A DNA stretch of 64,000 nt from Alitta virens. Taxonomy: Eukaryota > Annelida > Polychaeta > Phyllodocida > Nereididae. Numbering within the stretch: position 1 is the stretch's first letter; the number at the start of each line of letters is the position of its first letter. The translations under genes were made by a program, and so were the position numbers. Below are positions 46,224 through 59,886 of the stretch, in pieces. Where the stretch lies: positions 24,724,975 to 24,788,974 of the forward strand of contig OW028580.1 in the NCBI GenBank assembly GCA_932294295.1, given 5' to 3'. A model generated the notes under the pieces. The model saw only the letters and a list, made by a program, of their open reading frames with translations, did no database searches and had not been told where the DNA came from.

Positions 46224-48457
46224 TTGAATGTTTTGTAAAGATTCAAAACATCATCACAAATGCTGACCGCGTTAATTTCGCATAAAATGAACTATGTGTT
46301 TAATTTTAGCTTCACGCGTTGACGTTTTAGCGGAAATGGCGTCTCGCAACGTTGGCATAAAAGTCGGCTCAGTGTATAATGCGGACCAAGCGGAACAAGC
46401 AGACTACGCGGACCATGCGGACTTCAAATTTCAAAAGTTATTATCCTTGGAATTTCATTCATTTTCATTTTCAAATTAGCATTTTGCTTACATATTGTTT
46501 CATAGCTCCCAAGTTTTAGAAACTGATTTGCTGGTGACTGGTCACCCGAGTGAGGCCGAGGTCTGCGGGTGGCCTAGATACTAATTAATAGTTAAGATTA
46601 AATAAAATTTAAATTATATTCATTTTGAATAAATTTTGCTACCTACGATTGCACACTTTTTATATACCTTTAAACACCAACCATGCATGACCATGTAAAA
46701 CTGGGCATGGGTCTTTGGCTAATGTTTGCTGGTCAGAGGGTTTTGCATTAAATGCTGGATATTGCTGGTCAGACCAACTAAATGAGCTATTTTGTACTAC
46801 AATGTGTATTCAAGAACTTCTACCTCAAGAACAAGCGGTTAATTCTTGGTTATATTGATATCAGATGACCTAGACAGTCAGTGAAACCTACCTGCTATGC
46901 AGTTATCAGTTTACCCAGTTATTATTTCCAAGGTTTTTGACCCTGTAGCCTGAAAAAAGTCAATCAGGTCACCCATCCTCTACTAGTGATTCCATATTAC
47001 AAAAGTTATCATTTTGTACAGAGTTTACAAGGTTCGAGACATTTCTGACCCCCGTGACCTGAAAAGGTCAAGGTCACCCCCCTTCAAACTCGTCCAAGGG
47101 TTTCCCCTATGTTAGAGCATTCAATGAAACAGACTACTATACATTTCACACATGAGATTTGTGCTGATGTGATGTCATGCTGTTCCAAGAAGCTCTGGCC
47201 AATCAAAGTTTGTTGTTTGCCCATATAATTGTTTATTCAAGGGAGGGTCTTAAAAATCAAATGTGGGCCAGAAGGTATTGTAGTTTTAATTATTTAATTC
47301 AATTGCCCCCTCCCTACCCAATAGTTCACTGCTTGCTTTAGTTTAACTGAACAAGCAGTAAAGCATAATCTCTGATGCAAAATCAACATATATTTATATA
47401 TATCCTTTCATTTTAATAAGGGTCAGAATGATTGACCCCATCACCTCAAAAATAGGTCAAGGTCTCCCAGAACCTTTGAATCCATCTTAATAGTCATAGT
47501 AGAAATGAATGAAAAACATTAAAAAAATTTCTTGTTGACTGGACTTAACCCGTTGCACTCTCAGCCCTTTCAAGCACACCAATGCCTTAGACAATTCAGT
47601 CACTGTGGCTTGCTGAAGCAGCTTAGCTTTTCTGGTACTAATGGCCCGTAGCTCTATATATAGGCCATGTGGTCAATCGCCTAAAAAAATGTTGTTTAGC
47701 TTGTTCTACTGGAGTAAAATTCCATGGTTACAAGTTCAATTATGACTAAAACTGGTTTATGAACTTTGGGAGTTGTAATCAAGGATTTTATCCAAAATTA
47801 AAACTTTGGTCACTGTAGAGCTCACTTGAGTGAATTATCACGATTTTATAATCGTCAGGATAGTAGGAATTCGGACAAAATTTATTTTCTTCACATTATT
47901 TACAAATAATTACATAATACATGCAGGCTAAGATTTGTGTTTCATATCTTTTAAAGAGATTCATCAATTTTTCTAAATTTTCACCAAGCAAACTACCCTA
48001 ACATTTACGTACTTCACAGATCCCAATCTCCTATCAGTCATCATCTTCACAAGTCAAGGTGGCTTTCTGGCGCTTGAGCGATAACGAAAGCCAGCCCTCA
48101 CAGAGACATTTGCCGGCTGGAAAATGATCAGTCATTGACCTAATTATTTCACAAAATTTGAGTATGTGATCGCTATAAATATCTGGCTTTGTTAAGGTCC
48201 AGACGCCAGATATGAAAATTAATACATGTTTTACAAACATAATTTATTTTATCTATGATTTACCCTCACTGCAATGCATAATTTTATTCTTGTGTCCATC
48301 AAGTGAAAGAAACATTCACAACTACAAACTCTTGTATATAATTTATATATTTATTAGAATAAAATACAAAAATAATAGACTCTACACCTGTACATTAAAA
48401 ACACAATCATGGCTACTCTTGCAAACTGCCTATATTCATTTTATATCTATTCTAATT
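46224..48457. other. Intergenic region between TMEM129 and the GT32-like gene
   Basis: Contains the presumed TMEM129 promoter near 46224-46340 and, at 46380-46430, a short GCGGAC/CAAGC repeat. 46920-47480 holds three diverged copies of a GACC..TGACCTGAAAAGGTCAAGGTCA-type unit (around 46930, 47040 and 47440). No other gene was seen. Confidence 0.45.
48350..48355 (-). promoter_or_regulatory. Polyadenylation signal of the GT32-like gene
   Basis: AATAAA on the minus strand about 100 bp after the stop codon. Confidence 0.45.
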
Positions 48458-51400
48458 TCACAATAACCCTGCTTCCTTCAGAACAAATTTTCCAATGTCT
48501 GCAAATAGTCCAGTAGATGCTAAAAGAGTTGTTTCGTTAGCATATTCTGTAGGGTTAGGATGGGTCCAGTGAAAGGCATGCACATCTTTCTTCCAATTTG
48601 GAATGCTGTTGTCAGTGATATGGTCGCGTCCCATGTTGTGGTAGTCTTTGACATAAGTGGGATGGCAACGGAATTGGTAACAGATGACCTATAAAAAATA
48701 AAATGATTGAAAATTTAAATGTTAATCCAGAACAATGCAAATCTGATTAAAATAAACTGATTGAAAATGTTATATAATAAAATTTTTGAAAATGCTGCAA
48801 GCTAATTTTTACTATTCTTTTAAGCTTGTGTAACACAGATATTAATTAGTATCAGCTTTTGAAATAGCCGAACCTCTGCAGAAAAAATAGAAAAAAAATA
48901 AAGGTTGGGTAAGATTTAAATTAATAAGTTTAAAAAGTGCTACACAGTGGCAGTGCTGCTGTACTGATGGTTATTGTAATGACAAAAATTCTGTATTTGA
49001 CCAGTAAGCCAACCGACCTGTAAATGGGGGTCAATCTTGAGCAAATGTGGGTATTTTTCAAGCAACTTGTAAGGCATCATAACTCCGGAGAAGCCATGGA
49101 TATCGTTGTGCAATTGTCGCATCGAGTCTCTGAAGATGCGCCAGAAAGGGGCGTTTTTCTTGCCATAAGACAAACCTGTAATAGGCGCAAAATAGAAATG
49201 AAGTTATAGCATGGAACTTTGAAATTACTATATATATTATAGTTTACAAAAAAATATGGTCTTAATTAAACAGACTCCTCTAGTAAAACTGGAATTTAGC
49301 AAGTATGACACCACAGGTGTCATTGTGATTTTCTACAGCAAAGTATCCCAAAGAAATCAAAATAAATGATCTACAGTTTGAATCCAAGCCAACATAGAAA
49401 TCTGCCTTTGTTCAAAAGCAGGACTAAACAGCAGGCCTATCATTGCAGTTGCAAATATTGCATTAAAAATGAATTTTAATGTTAAAATAGCATAAATTTA
49501 CCAAAATTAACTGAATCGGGATAGGGGTAAGACCAGTCGACCCAATCAAACGAAGCCACAGCATCGTAACCTCTTTGTTCATATGTTAGTGGTTGGACCC
49601 AAATAGCATCGGTGTCTGCGTAAATGCCACCATATTTAATCATGATATCCACCCTGATCAGGTCACTCATTAATGCTTTGAAGTACCACTCAATTTCACC
49701 CTGAAATGTACAAGATTAATTTCATATAAGAAATTCAAAATTGCTACATTATCAAATCCAAGAAATATTAAATTTAGTAAACCTCGCTTAAGTGGAATTC
49801 AAATGGACCACCTAATTCAACAAGAGTTTATGGAAAGTTTTGACTTCATATGTTATGCAAAGATACATTATGTATAAAAGCAATATAAATTCACCATGTT
49901 CTATCAACTTTCAAACAACAGGAGACTGACAAATTTTTCACAATTTCAAATTCTGGTTTTAGAACTCATAAAGTGGTATTTATAAATAAAAATGTCAAAT
50001 TTTATACATCAGCCACAAAGTGTCTCGATACCATGTGTTACCATATTTGAACAAGATTTTTCTAAAATCACCTTTTTCTCATTAGCTAGAATGTCTACTA
50101 GGAGTAAATATTTTCCGAAAAACTAGAGCAAACTTTTGTTGGCAAGACTACAATATTGTCTCAAAAAGTTGTTGATCTCCTAACACCGCTTGGAATTTTT
50201 GCCACCTACCTGATATATCATTCGAGGTTCTGGACGAGTGATTAATTTTATTCTGTTGTGATTTTTCAACTTCTCCCAATAAGGTCCTTTTGGGGGCTGG
50301 TCGCCATGGATATAAAGGTTGTCCACCTGCGGGAAAAAATTATGAAAATAAAACTAACAGAAAATGTTGATGAGAAGAGTGGCATAATGGTTAAAGCGTT
50401 AATTAGTAAATTGGTCAGTTAGTACATTGGTAAGCTCTGCTGAATATGAGCTACATCTCAGCTTGATGTTGATTGCATGAGACGTTGTACTCAGGTCTAT
50501 GCTGATGCAAGTAAAATAACCCACCCATTTGGCAAATATGTAGAAAATTTTAAACATGTTGTGGACTCCGAGCCTGATTAAAATTTGGACTCAGGTGATG
50601 TACTCACATTAGACACTAAATTTGTGGACGTTAACACTGCTATTTCTACACTACGTACGTCTAGTTCTTGTTGGACATTATGCAGTGCAGTCTTATCTTC
50701 TCATCATGGTGACTGCCTCAGAAAACTGACCAAATATGTTGAACAGCTTCTTGGGCCATGAAATTCACTTTATTCAGACATTATGATCTTGTAGAGACTG
50801 CAAACCGAGTTAACTGACATGGTCAACATGTAAAAAATTACAAGTGTTGACATATATATATATATATAAAGAATGTGGCAAGTAGGTTAAGACTCAACTT
50901 GGTTAAGACTCAACCTGGTGTCACTAAGCACGCTTGGTAGTGTCATGTTTGGTCTGTGACTTATATTAAATGACGAAGGCTTAATGTATGTGCGAGTGGC
51001 AAAGAACTCCGAAAAAGCTACTCTTTGGCCACCACATCCACATGAGATTCAAAACCTGACACTTCACACAAAAGAGACAAATGCTTTCTCTCATGTTAAA
51101 GACTGTTCTATGTATGGAATAAAATTGTCCAGCCAAAGCTAGTAAGATGATATATGTAGTGAGACTGGATGCGTATGTGGTGAGTGGGGGATTAAGGCTT
51201 TATGTTGTATTTCTGCACCTATTGGGCTAATTAGGACAGACAGGGACCATGGCAATGAGATGAAGGATGAAACAACCATCCAACTTAGGTCCGACCGGGA
51301 ATTGAACGTGGGAACCAGTGGTTGGAAGCCCAACGCGCTACCACTAAGTTGGGCCCCTCCTGTCCCATTCTAAAACATATCACAGACTGTGGACCATCAG

Positions 51401-54400
51401 GAATAATGGTATACATTATATGGGTGGTTAACATTGCTTTTAATTGGATTTTATAGTTCTGGATTTCAAGGGATAGATTCAGGTTAGCCTAGCAATCTTG
51501 AGGCAGTCATTTTACCTGCATCATGAAATAGTTAGTGTAGCTGCAAACCAATGAGGTGGGTGGGAAAGACGGGCTTTACACCCCCACATTAGCAACTACC
51601 ACTGAGCTAAGCTCCTGCTCTCTACGAAACATTGAGCCACAATTCACGAGTTGTACTGTAGGTTGCATAATATGTAAGTATGATTGATGCTACTAATTAG
51701 TAATTAGAGAAATGTAGACATTGCATGGGCAGCCTGTTTAGTCATGCATATGACAGGCCCTACAGATATAGCTGAACAGGTCTTGAGATAATGACAATTA
51801 GCTAACATTTTAATGGACAACTGAAATTGAATATATATATTGAATGTACAAATTTATACTAATTGATTCAAAACGAACCTGCTCAAAATGATCCAGCTAT
51901 TCACAAATTTTTAAGGCTGTGTGCTGAGATCACAATGCAATGAATTAATACTCCACTATGCATTATGCATGTGATACTAAACAAATGTCACCACTTATAG
52001 AGATGCATACTAAGTGCTAATAGTGGTAATACTGATAGCTCTGTCACTAATGTATTATTCATACAATACTGCTTTAATGTGTAATCATACCTCCATACTC
52101 AGCAGTGTTTAGTTTTATTGTATGCTGTGTGAATATTTAATCACATACATACATAGCATATTTTCACTAAAATCATTAAAAAAAAAAGTAGGATAAGTTT
52201 TGAACCAGACTATGTAAGGCCAGAGTACAGACATACCTATGCAAAATTCATAGATGCAGTACTATGACCAAATTTTATACAAAATATTCAGGAAAAAAAT
52301 CAGAAAAATATATTAAAAAAACACTTTCATAGCTAAATAATTATTGAGCAAAAAAGTAGGCCATAGGTCTTAGCATCCATAGTGCACTCTTTCAACCACT
52401 TTTCTTCATACATGCGTGTTTGTAAATTTATGCTAGAATATTTTTGTCCTTACATAAGAGCATCCAGTTAGAGACCTCAGGTTGATTTATCACTCTATTT
52501 TGCAATATATTTTGAATCGAGTTGGGTCTCAGTATATAAATTTAAATTAAGTACCATGAGATATTAATATTTAATTAACCTTTATTGAAGCTGGGAACAA
52601 GTGGCCCTACTAAGTTAAATATCATTAAAAATACACTTGTTATGAATTGTGTATCGTATTGTTTTGAGTCCACAAACTTTTTGAAAAAAAAAAGTCTGAT
52701 GAATGGATGTTACGGATTTTTTAGAAAGCCTTGTATAAAACTTAAAACAAGCCACTTGCATTTAACCCAGGTAGGGCAATTTCCTGCAGTGACAGACTAC
52801 AATGGACAATACTGTCCATTTCACCCTTAACCTTAAATTCAAATATTTGCTATAACTACAGCACAATATTTATCCAGGGCCACCCAGCTATAGTCCAAAG
52901 AAATTTTCACAGGTACAAATATCTGCGTGGTCTATTAGACTAATAGAACAACAAGGACGGACTTACTCCTCTGGCAGACCTGGGCACCCTAACAAAGGAA
53001 ACTCATACTCATTATTTATAGGATAGAGATAGATATATTTTACTGACAAAAAGGATTAAGATAGATATATTTTATTGACAAAAAGTGGGGTAAAAGTAGT
53101 ATCAGGGATATCTGGACGTCTCAACATTTCAATGGGGAGTGAGCGATTTTGATTGGGACAACTTACAGAATGAGTTTGATTTTTTTAAATTATTATTTTA
53201 TTTTATATTTATTATTTGGTTAGAGTAGGGCTCTAATGCCTCCAGGAAAACATGGTGATACACCACAATTGTACACTCGTACAATTAGTATTTGTTACAA
53301 GTCTAATTAAACATGTGGGACATAATTCTTATGTTAATATCAAACAGTGTTCATCATTGTTCATATCACATCATATTACACAGTTTGAACCAGTGTCAGC
53401 AAGGTGGCCCAGTGGGTAAGTTCCCGACCAGCTCTATTGAGGTATTGGGTTCAGTTTTTGCCAATGAACTCTTTAAAAAGAGTCAAATGAGTATTAACTG
53501 AGCAGTGTGGCTGGCCAGTTAACATATTGGCCACGACTATTGATGGTCCCCGCTTCGATTCTCAGTCCGAGAAGATGTTAAATTGGTGGAGTGGGTGGGT
53601 GGATTGGGGGTTTACGTCCTGTATTTCTGCACCTGATGGGTTAATTAGAACAGGCAGGGACCCTGGCAATAAGATAATGGATGAGATGGCCATCCAACTT
53701 AGGCTCGACCGGGAACTCATTCAGGTGCACACACCATCAAGGAACTTACGTTCAGGCGACCTCATGTTACTAAATGTTCCATTCACAAGATCAGCTTTAG
53801 TGCAAAACAGATCATTCAGTGTCGCAGCCCCAAGATTGTGGAACCAGCTACCTCTAGTCATCCGATGTTCCTCCTCACTCTCGATATTTAAGAATAAACT
53901 GAAGACATTTCTATTTACAAAATTTTATGACTGACTTCTATACAGTATATTTACATTAATTTATTTAGCTTTTTAATCAATATTCCATACATACATGTAT
54001 TTTATTTATTGTTCAGCGTTCAGAGTATTTATAGATGTACGCTTTATAAAATAAATTTATTATTATTATTATTAATTGAGCCCAGGAAGCCCACTGCGCT
54101 ACCACTGAGCTATAGGCTTCAATCCCCGTTTAAAATGGTTGATGCCTTTTGGCATTAATTAATAATGATAAGAATCCAATCCTCTATCATCTCATCATCG
54201 CATTTGCCTTCATGAGAGGACTATACATGTATTACAAGCTTCAGACCAACATATTTAGTCCTAGCAGACATGTTGTCTCCATTGGCTTATTTGCATGTCG
54301 TTTACACGCAAACCATGAACTCATTTCTTAATGTTACAAGTAACCCTTTACATAATTTCACCTCTCACGTGCATATTTGGCAAGCTCATAATTAGAATTT

Positions 54401-55973
54401 ATACTCTGCTTTGTAACTACTACCTTTATGAATTGGCATGTGCCATAGTAGAAAATAATCATGTATTTACACACCCCATATATTTCCTATTTAATTGCAA
54501 GATCAACATGTAAAGAATCTACATGAATGGAAGTGTGTACATACTTAATTTGTGTGCAACATGATTGAATGTGAGCACAGGAAGTACATGAGGTTGTTAC
54601 ATGTAGTTTGCTTGTAACAAGTATCTCTTGATTAATTCATTCAGTGTAACCCTAACACTACCCACAACATCTTAGTTCAAAGCAAGCCTTTTATTCCCTT
54701 AAACATATCATTGAAATCATTTAAGATATGTATACCAATATATGTATTAACAAAGCCAACCATTCCATAGAAACCCTCAGGAGTCTTGTATCAGAATGCA
54801 ACAAAAACAATAGCCATGAATCTTAGCATTTGCACCACAAATGTGCATCAAAGGTTAATTGTACTTAATCTTATATTGACTCACCTTGAGAACATAAAGC
54901 ATACTGAGTGCACTGAGGTAGAATACAAAGTCCATTTCATGCCCTCCTAACCAGATCATGTGACCAATGTTTGGTACAAGTTCATCGTAAGATGGCTCTG
55001 GCTTGAGTTCTCGCTCCGTCCCGTAGAAGATTTTGCGACAAAGTCTGACGAAGAGATCGTCCGATTCCCAAATGTGCATGGGAAGGAAATGGTCATATCG
55101 GCCGCCTTTTACAATGATACAGCGGACAGAATGATAAACATTATAAAACTGACTAACAGTGGCACAGTTTGATTGGCGAGTTCTTAGTTTTGTATCGTTC
55201 AGAGCACTTTCGTATGTCCTGTTGTCCAAAACACCTTTTCGGAGAATGACATATCCTTCATCAGCTGCTTCTGTTAAGGACATGTCAAAGTCAAGTTGAC
55301 GAAAATCAGCAGGGAAGTTGATGAGCCAAGTATTCTCACCAACGTACATCCCACCTTCTTCTTTGAGGAAGTTGAGAATGACCTTCTTTCGACGTTTGTA
55401 ATCATCTTGACAGACGACTAAATCTTCTTTGGAAAGGCGTTTCAGATGCAAGAAAGGAAAGTCATGTTTCAAGTTGTCGAACCATTGGTAGTAATATAAC
55501 TTATCTCTTTTAGGAAGCTTTTGGTAATGGATTACTATTCTGTCAGGGTTCATGCTACGAATGACGCTTTGAACAGTTAGGTAATGTTTGAACTCGAACC
55601 ATCTGTCTCCACACCATGTGAAGTGAACGATAGATGGTACAAGGCCAGGAATGAGTTGATTCACTGCTGACCACTCATCTGTGTGCTTATTCTTTTCACC
55701 AGCATTAAAATTCTCCACTGATCCAGTGAAGTCATCAAGTCTCAATTTGACTAAATCAGGCAATGATTTTTCTTGACTGCTTGGCCTTTTTGCATCTTTG
55801 GTCATATTCGCTAATTTTGATCCCAAAAGCATCCTGCTGAAAGGTCGCGTGTGCGTGTTGATCGGGATCCCAAAATTTTCACTCGAAACATCGGTTATAT
55901 AGTACGTTTGCCAAATGGCTGCCGACAGTAGCAAGATCCCTAGAAGGGCCACAGCGCGTACGACGTTTGTCAT
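48458..55973 (-). CDS. Type II membrane protein with tandem GT32-like glycosyltransferase domains
   Basis: Minus-strand exons: 55973-54885, 50326-50210, 49700-49502, 49175-49018, 48688-48458 (TGA); phases match, 597 aa. Residues about 4-22 (VVRAVALLGILLLSAAIWQ) form a signal anchor, so a Golgi lumenal enzyme is likely. The first domain starts at VPSIVHFTW (112-120) and reaches EEGGMYVGENTW (205-216). The second repeats the layout: VPNIGHMIW (333-341), then MIKYGGIYADTDAIW with DXD at 431-433, and ends HAFHWTHPNPTEY near the C-terminus. Fungal and animal GT32 (Gly_transf_sug) enzymes use the DXD for metal and sugar-nucleotide binding. The first domain has GEN in its place, so only the second is expected to catalyse. 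Donor and acceptor cannot be told from sequence. A 4.6-kb intron separates the first coding exon from the rest, splitting the second domain. Confidence 0.85.
50380..50590 (+). mobile_element. SINE-like retroposon in the large intron of the GT32-like gene
   Basis: Begins with box A-like TGGCATAATGGTTAAAGCG, then carries CATGAGACGTTG, GCTGATGCAAGTAAAAT and ACCCACCCATTTGGCAAAT, matching the relic at 13440-13830. Confidence 0.45.
51187..51358 (-). mobile_element. tRNA-derived SINE, copy 2
   Basis: On the minus strand, box A TTAGTGGTAGCGCGTTGGG and box B GTTCAATTCCCGGTC are well kept. The body has GGACAGACAGGGACCATGGC and ends with the TGCAGAAATACA segment. Best-preserved head of the family here. 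Confidence 0.7.
53590..54125 (-). mobile_element. tRNA-derived SINE, copy 3, split by a LINE fragment
   Basis: 53590-53718 matches the family body up to CGACCGGGAA; the missing head resumes at about 54077 with GAGCCCAGGAAGCCCACTGC and GCTACCACTGAGCTA. The 360 bp between is a LINE 3' end. Confidence 0.7.
53719..54076 (+). mobile_element. LINE 3' fragment (CR1/L2-like) with (TTA)n tail
   Basis: One frame, to the stop at 53934, gives the end of a non-LTR retrotransposon ORF2: NRSFSVAAPRLWNQLPL and IFKNKLKTFLFTKF. A 3' UTR follows, ending in TTATTATTATTATTATT. 5'-truncated, as usual for target-primed insertion, inside a SINE. Confidence 0.75.
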
Positions 55974-56108
55974 GACTTTTTTAGCTTGGTATTGTGCCGT
56001 TGAACTTTATTGATGTTGGGTGATCCGGTCTGGGAAGACATTGATGTCAAGGTGAAGCGGCTGTTAAAATCATTATGTGAGTTGATATCAGTGTCTTCAT
56101 AGTTGAAT
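55974..56108 (-). promoter_or_regulatory. 5' UTR part of the GT32-like gene with a short upstream ORF
   Basis: A good acceptor (TTTTTCAG) ends at 56109, so the exon carrying the start codon begins at 56108. Between there and the ATG at 55973, an ATG opens an ORF of about 17 codons that closes before the main start. A donor-like CAG|GTAAGT at 61780/61779 (minus) could be the splice site of a non-coding first exon; that link is inference. Confidence 0.4.
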
Positions 56109-57885
56109 CTGAAAAATATGGAAGACTTTGGTCTTAAAATTTTTGCAAAGCAACAGCGGGTGAATACATAAAAAGTACAAGGTCAGATTAGGCAGTTCAT
56201 CCAATTCCAACCTATTCATGAATCATATCGTTAGGTTGCCATTCGTCAAACTGCTGACATATAGAGTTTGTAAAGTAAAGCAGTTGTCATGAAATACTAA
56301 ATTTAGAATTCTTGATAAAAGTTAACAACATCCTTACTACCACAGGGCAATCACTGTGTAATTCTACAATGAGCCAACCTGCGTTAACACTGATTATGAC
56401 AACCCAGCCTTCCATGGCAAATATATTATAAAGACAACATATTATAAATCAATTTAGGTTTACCAAAGAAAGCAAAGACATTCTATTCTATTCTAGTCTA
56501 GTCTAGTAAATTGATGCGTTGAAATATTTTCTTTTTTCCTACTCAACCTGATTTGAAATTGTTCCCAACACGTTATATTCATCAAGAATATCCACAAAGA
56601 CTATGGGTCACTGGAGAGGGTGAAGTAGCAGTTGTCATGAAATTCTAAATTTAGATTGGCTTTTCAGGTTTTGCAAATTTCTTGAACCCCTCTCCAAAAG
56701 CCCTTAAGCAATTATAGACCTACTTAAGGTATGCACTACTATATCCAACCCCGTGAAAGGGTCTAGACTCTAGAATTCAACGCAACAATAAGACTTCACA
56801 AAAGAAAGCCTTAGTGCACCCTATACTTAAAGTGGCATGGTGGCATGCTTCATATTATTTCAAAGCACCCCATTCTTTTCAAACAATCTCGGTTCGTTCC
56901 TCTGTGATATATATCTAACATACATGACTGAAGAAAATTTGCATGCTGAGTTTGTACTTAAATCATGCAGGCATTTAACATGTTTGAACTTCGTCCTGGC
57001 AGGTGCATTCTTTTTGTGAACTTATGCAAGTCATTTGCATTGCTTTCATTTGTCCTCTATATGCACTTATAGCTTTCTCACAGCATAGACAAAGTCAGTT
57101 TTGTTAAGTAGCTGTTAAGTGTTTGTCAAAATGAATCTTTGACTCAGGATTTAAGCCAGGTAAATTTTTTCTTTCCTGACACTCTTTTTAACATTTTTAC
57201 AGATGACTTACTTACAATAAATCTAGGGTTGCTTGTGTTGTCAGTGGCACCTCCCTCTTTTTGAAATTTTAGTATTAAGTATATATAGTATAAATATTTA
57301 GGTAATTACAAGATGATATACCTCCCAAAAGATTTTCTTTGGTGCTTTCTGAAAGTTTAAGCAGGCCTTAACTGTATGGATAAAGTCAGCAAGTGTCGAA
57401 ATTATTCCATATTTAGGAACTTTGGTATGTTTAAAATGTTCGTGACTGACCTAATATTTGCTGCACTAACATTGTCATAGTATATATGTTTTCCACTTTT
57501 GGAAATTTTATGACTCAAACATAATAACTTTTTGCTTAGACTACATAATTGCAGCAATAAAAAGCAAATTTTTTCTGTTTGATGGCTTAAGTTACTACGA
57601 TGTGTAAATGATATAAACCAATACAGTGAAACCTAACAATTAAGGCCAACTATGAAGAATAGATTTTTTTAAGAGAACTCTAATGGGTTCAAAACTACAA
57701 TGTAAACTTGTAAAGTTTGTGGAATAAAGACCATCTCCATATTAACACTTTTTTTTCAGAATGAACCTCTCAATTGAGATCACAAGACCACCTTAAATGT
57801 GTCTACAACAAACTGGTCCTTATAGAGAGGTTGAAGGTACACATGATATTTTACAAAGGTATTTTACAGTAACGATCACATGTAT

Positions 57886-58068
57886 GTGTGTGGACATGGG
57901 TGGATTATGGCTTTTATGTCCTGTATTTCTGCACCTATTGGGTAATTAGGACAGGCAGGGACCATGGCAATGAGACGAAAGATAAAACAGCCATCCAACA
58001 TAGGCTCGACCGGGAATTGAACCCAGAACCCAGTGGTTGGAAGTCCTGTGCTACCATTGAGCTATTAC
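57886..58068 (-). mobile_element. tRNA-derived SINE, copy 4
   Basis: TTTCTGCACCTATTGGGTAA, GGACAGGCAGGGACCATGGC and CGACCGGGAATTGAACCCAG as in the other copies; head at the right, minus orientation. Confidence 0.7.
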
Positions 58069-59689
58069 TGCATGTCCATCCTATCTTACATGCATACAAA
58101 TCGACACCGAACAAATCACAGGGGACTTCATGCTATAGTACTGTCTATTAATCTATTCATTACAATATTTTAACACATAGCTTGATTAACATTGGTGAAA
58201 AATCCCTTGTGAAACAAATGACTCTCCACCCAGATCCTTTGGCAGATTCACTTTAGAATCAATCCAATAGTGATGATGACATTAGTGAGACACTTTTTAG
58301 AAGTCCATGAGAACTGGATTAGCATTGGGACTAAAATCAGGTTTTCTGCTATATTTTTCGGGGCTGACAAGGTGAAAATGGGCCTTGGTTCAACTCATGA
58401 GGGCACCACATGAATTCGGTTTCATTTGTAAGAGGACATCTTCTAGTTCCATGAAACATGGTTTTTAAGTTCCACCAGGTGCAGTTTTGCAATATTGGGG
58501 TTAAAGGTCAACGACCTCTTTGATCTACTATGACTGGTAATATGACATGCATATTTGACAAATATTATGCATAAAAACGTCAAATTTACCACTGATAGAG
58601 AATATTCAATACACCTTTGGTTGATCCTCTTAGAATGACCATTGACCTCATTTTGGGTCAAATGAGATCAACAAAGGTCAGTGATTATGAATATTCATGA
58701 GGAAAATCTCAAAACCTATAAAAAAATTGTTGTCAATTTAAAACCACATAACCTATCAAGGTATTTAGATTTACTACATAGTCATACAAGATGGCCATGG
58801 GTACATGTAAAGATTTTGGTTGCCATAAAGACCTTATTCCTGCAAAGAGGGGTCAAATATGAAACTTCGGTGCCACTCAGTATGACCTAGCCAGCAGCGT
58901 TGGGCTATTTATTGGATTGTAAGACCATGGAGATGATGTTTTGCTTAATAAAATAAAATTTATGATAGCTAATAAAGCACATTTCTTGAGTAAATTGAAT
59001 ATATAAGATCATTTACCTTAATATCATCATTTTGTAGTTAAAAATAAGGTCAAATTTAGCTCTTTTTTAATAATTCTGATATCAAACTTACATTGCACCC
59101 CATGCCAAGACTCCCACTACAGCAACAGCACACTTTTAATTTACACACAAATAAATGCTTTACCTATAAAGAACATGCATTCCACCATCTTAAAATAATT
59201 CATTTGATTTTCATTTCAAAGGTCAGAGTTCAAAGACTCAACATTATGCAAATAGTGGTGTTCCCTTCAACTTACTTCTGAAAATTAAAAAAGATTTGCA
59301 CTTAAATGAGACCTGAAGTTCACAAGCCTGTTTGGACAAACTTTAGATTGAAATATTGTGCTTTTACTTTATCATATCAGTAAGGTTAGTTCCACTACAT
59401 CCGAACTTCAGAAGCTATCTGGGTTATGATTCAACTAGGTTGACATGACCTTGTAAAACTTGTAAGTTATGGTAATTTCTCCCACTTAAATTTTAGATCA
59501 AACATAACATTACTGTGTGCAATGCTTGAGTTATTTTTGAAGTTTCCCATGACATCCACTTATGATCACATGAACCCCAATAAGAAGACCATCCCATTGA
59601 AAGTCACTACATTTATGTATTAGCTTAAAGCCATAATGTTGTCACAATTTCTTAGTAATAGTTGGTTAGTGATTAAGGCATTGCGTTGT

Positions 59690-59886
59690 AGCGAATCCTG
59701 TATTTCTGTTCTTGTCTACTTAGAACAGGCAGGGAATTAGAGCTTTACGTTTTTTGAGATACTAGTTAGGACAGACAGGGACCATGGCAATGAGATGAAG
59801 GACGAAACAGCCATCCAACTTAGGCTCGACCGCTGGGACCCATTGGTTGGAAGCCCAGTGCACTACCACTAAGCTAGGCCCCACCC
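59690..59886 (-). mobile_element. tRNA-derived SINE, copy 5 with internal rearrangement
   Basis: The body is partly doubled: AACAGGCAGGGAATTAG at about 59723 and GACAGACAGGGACCATGGC at about 59772. Head GGAAGCCCAGTGCACTACCA at the right. Confidence 0.6.

Noticed and set aside
46294..46479. Short plus-strand ORF divergent from TMEM129
   Set aside because: Low complexity (ADQAEQADYADHAD) from a GCGGAC repeat, and only 61 codons; no support for a divergent gene.
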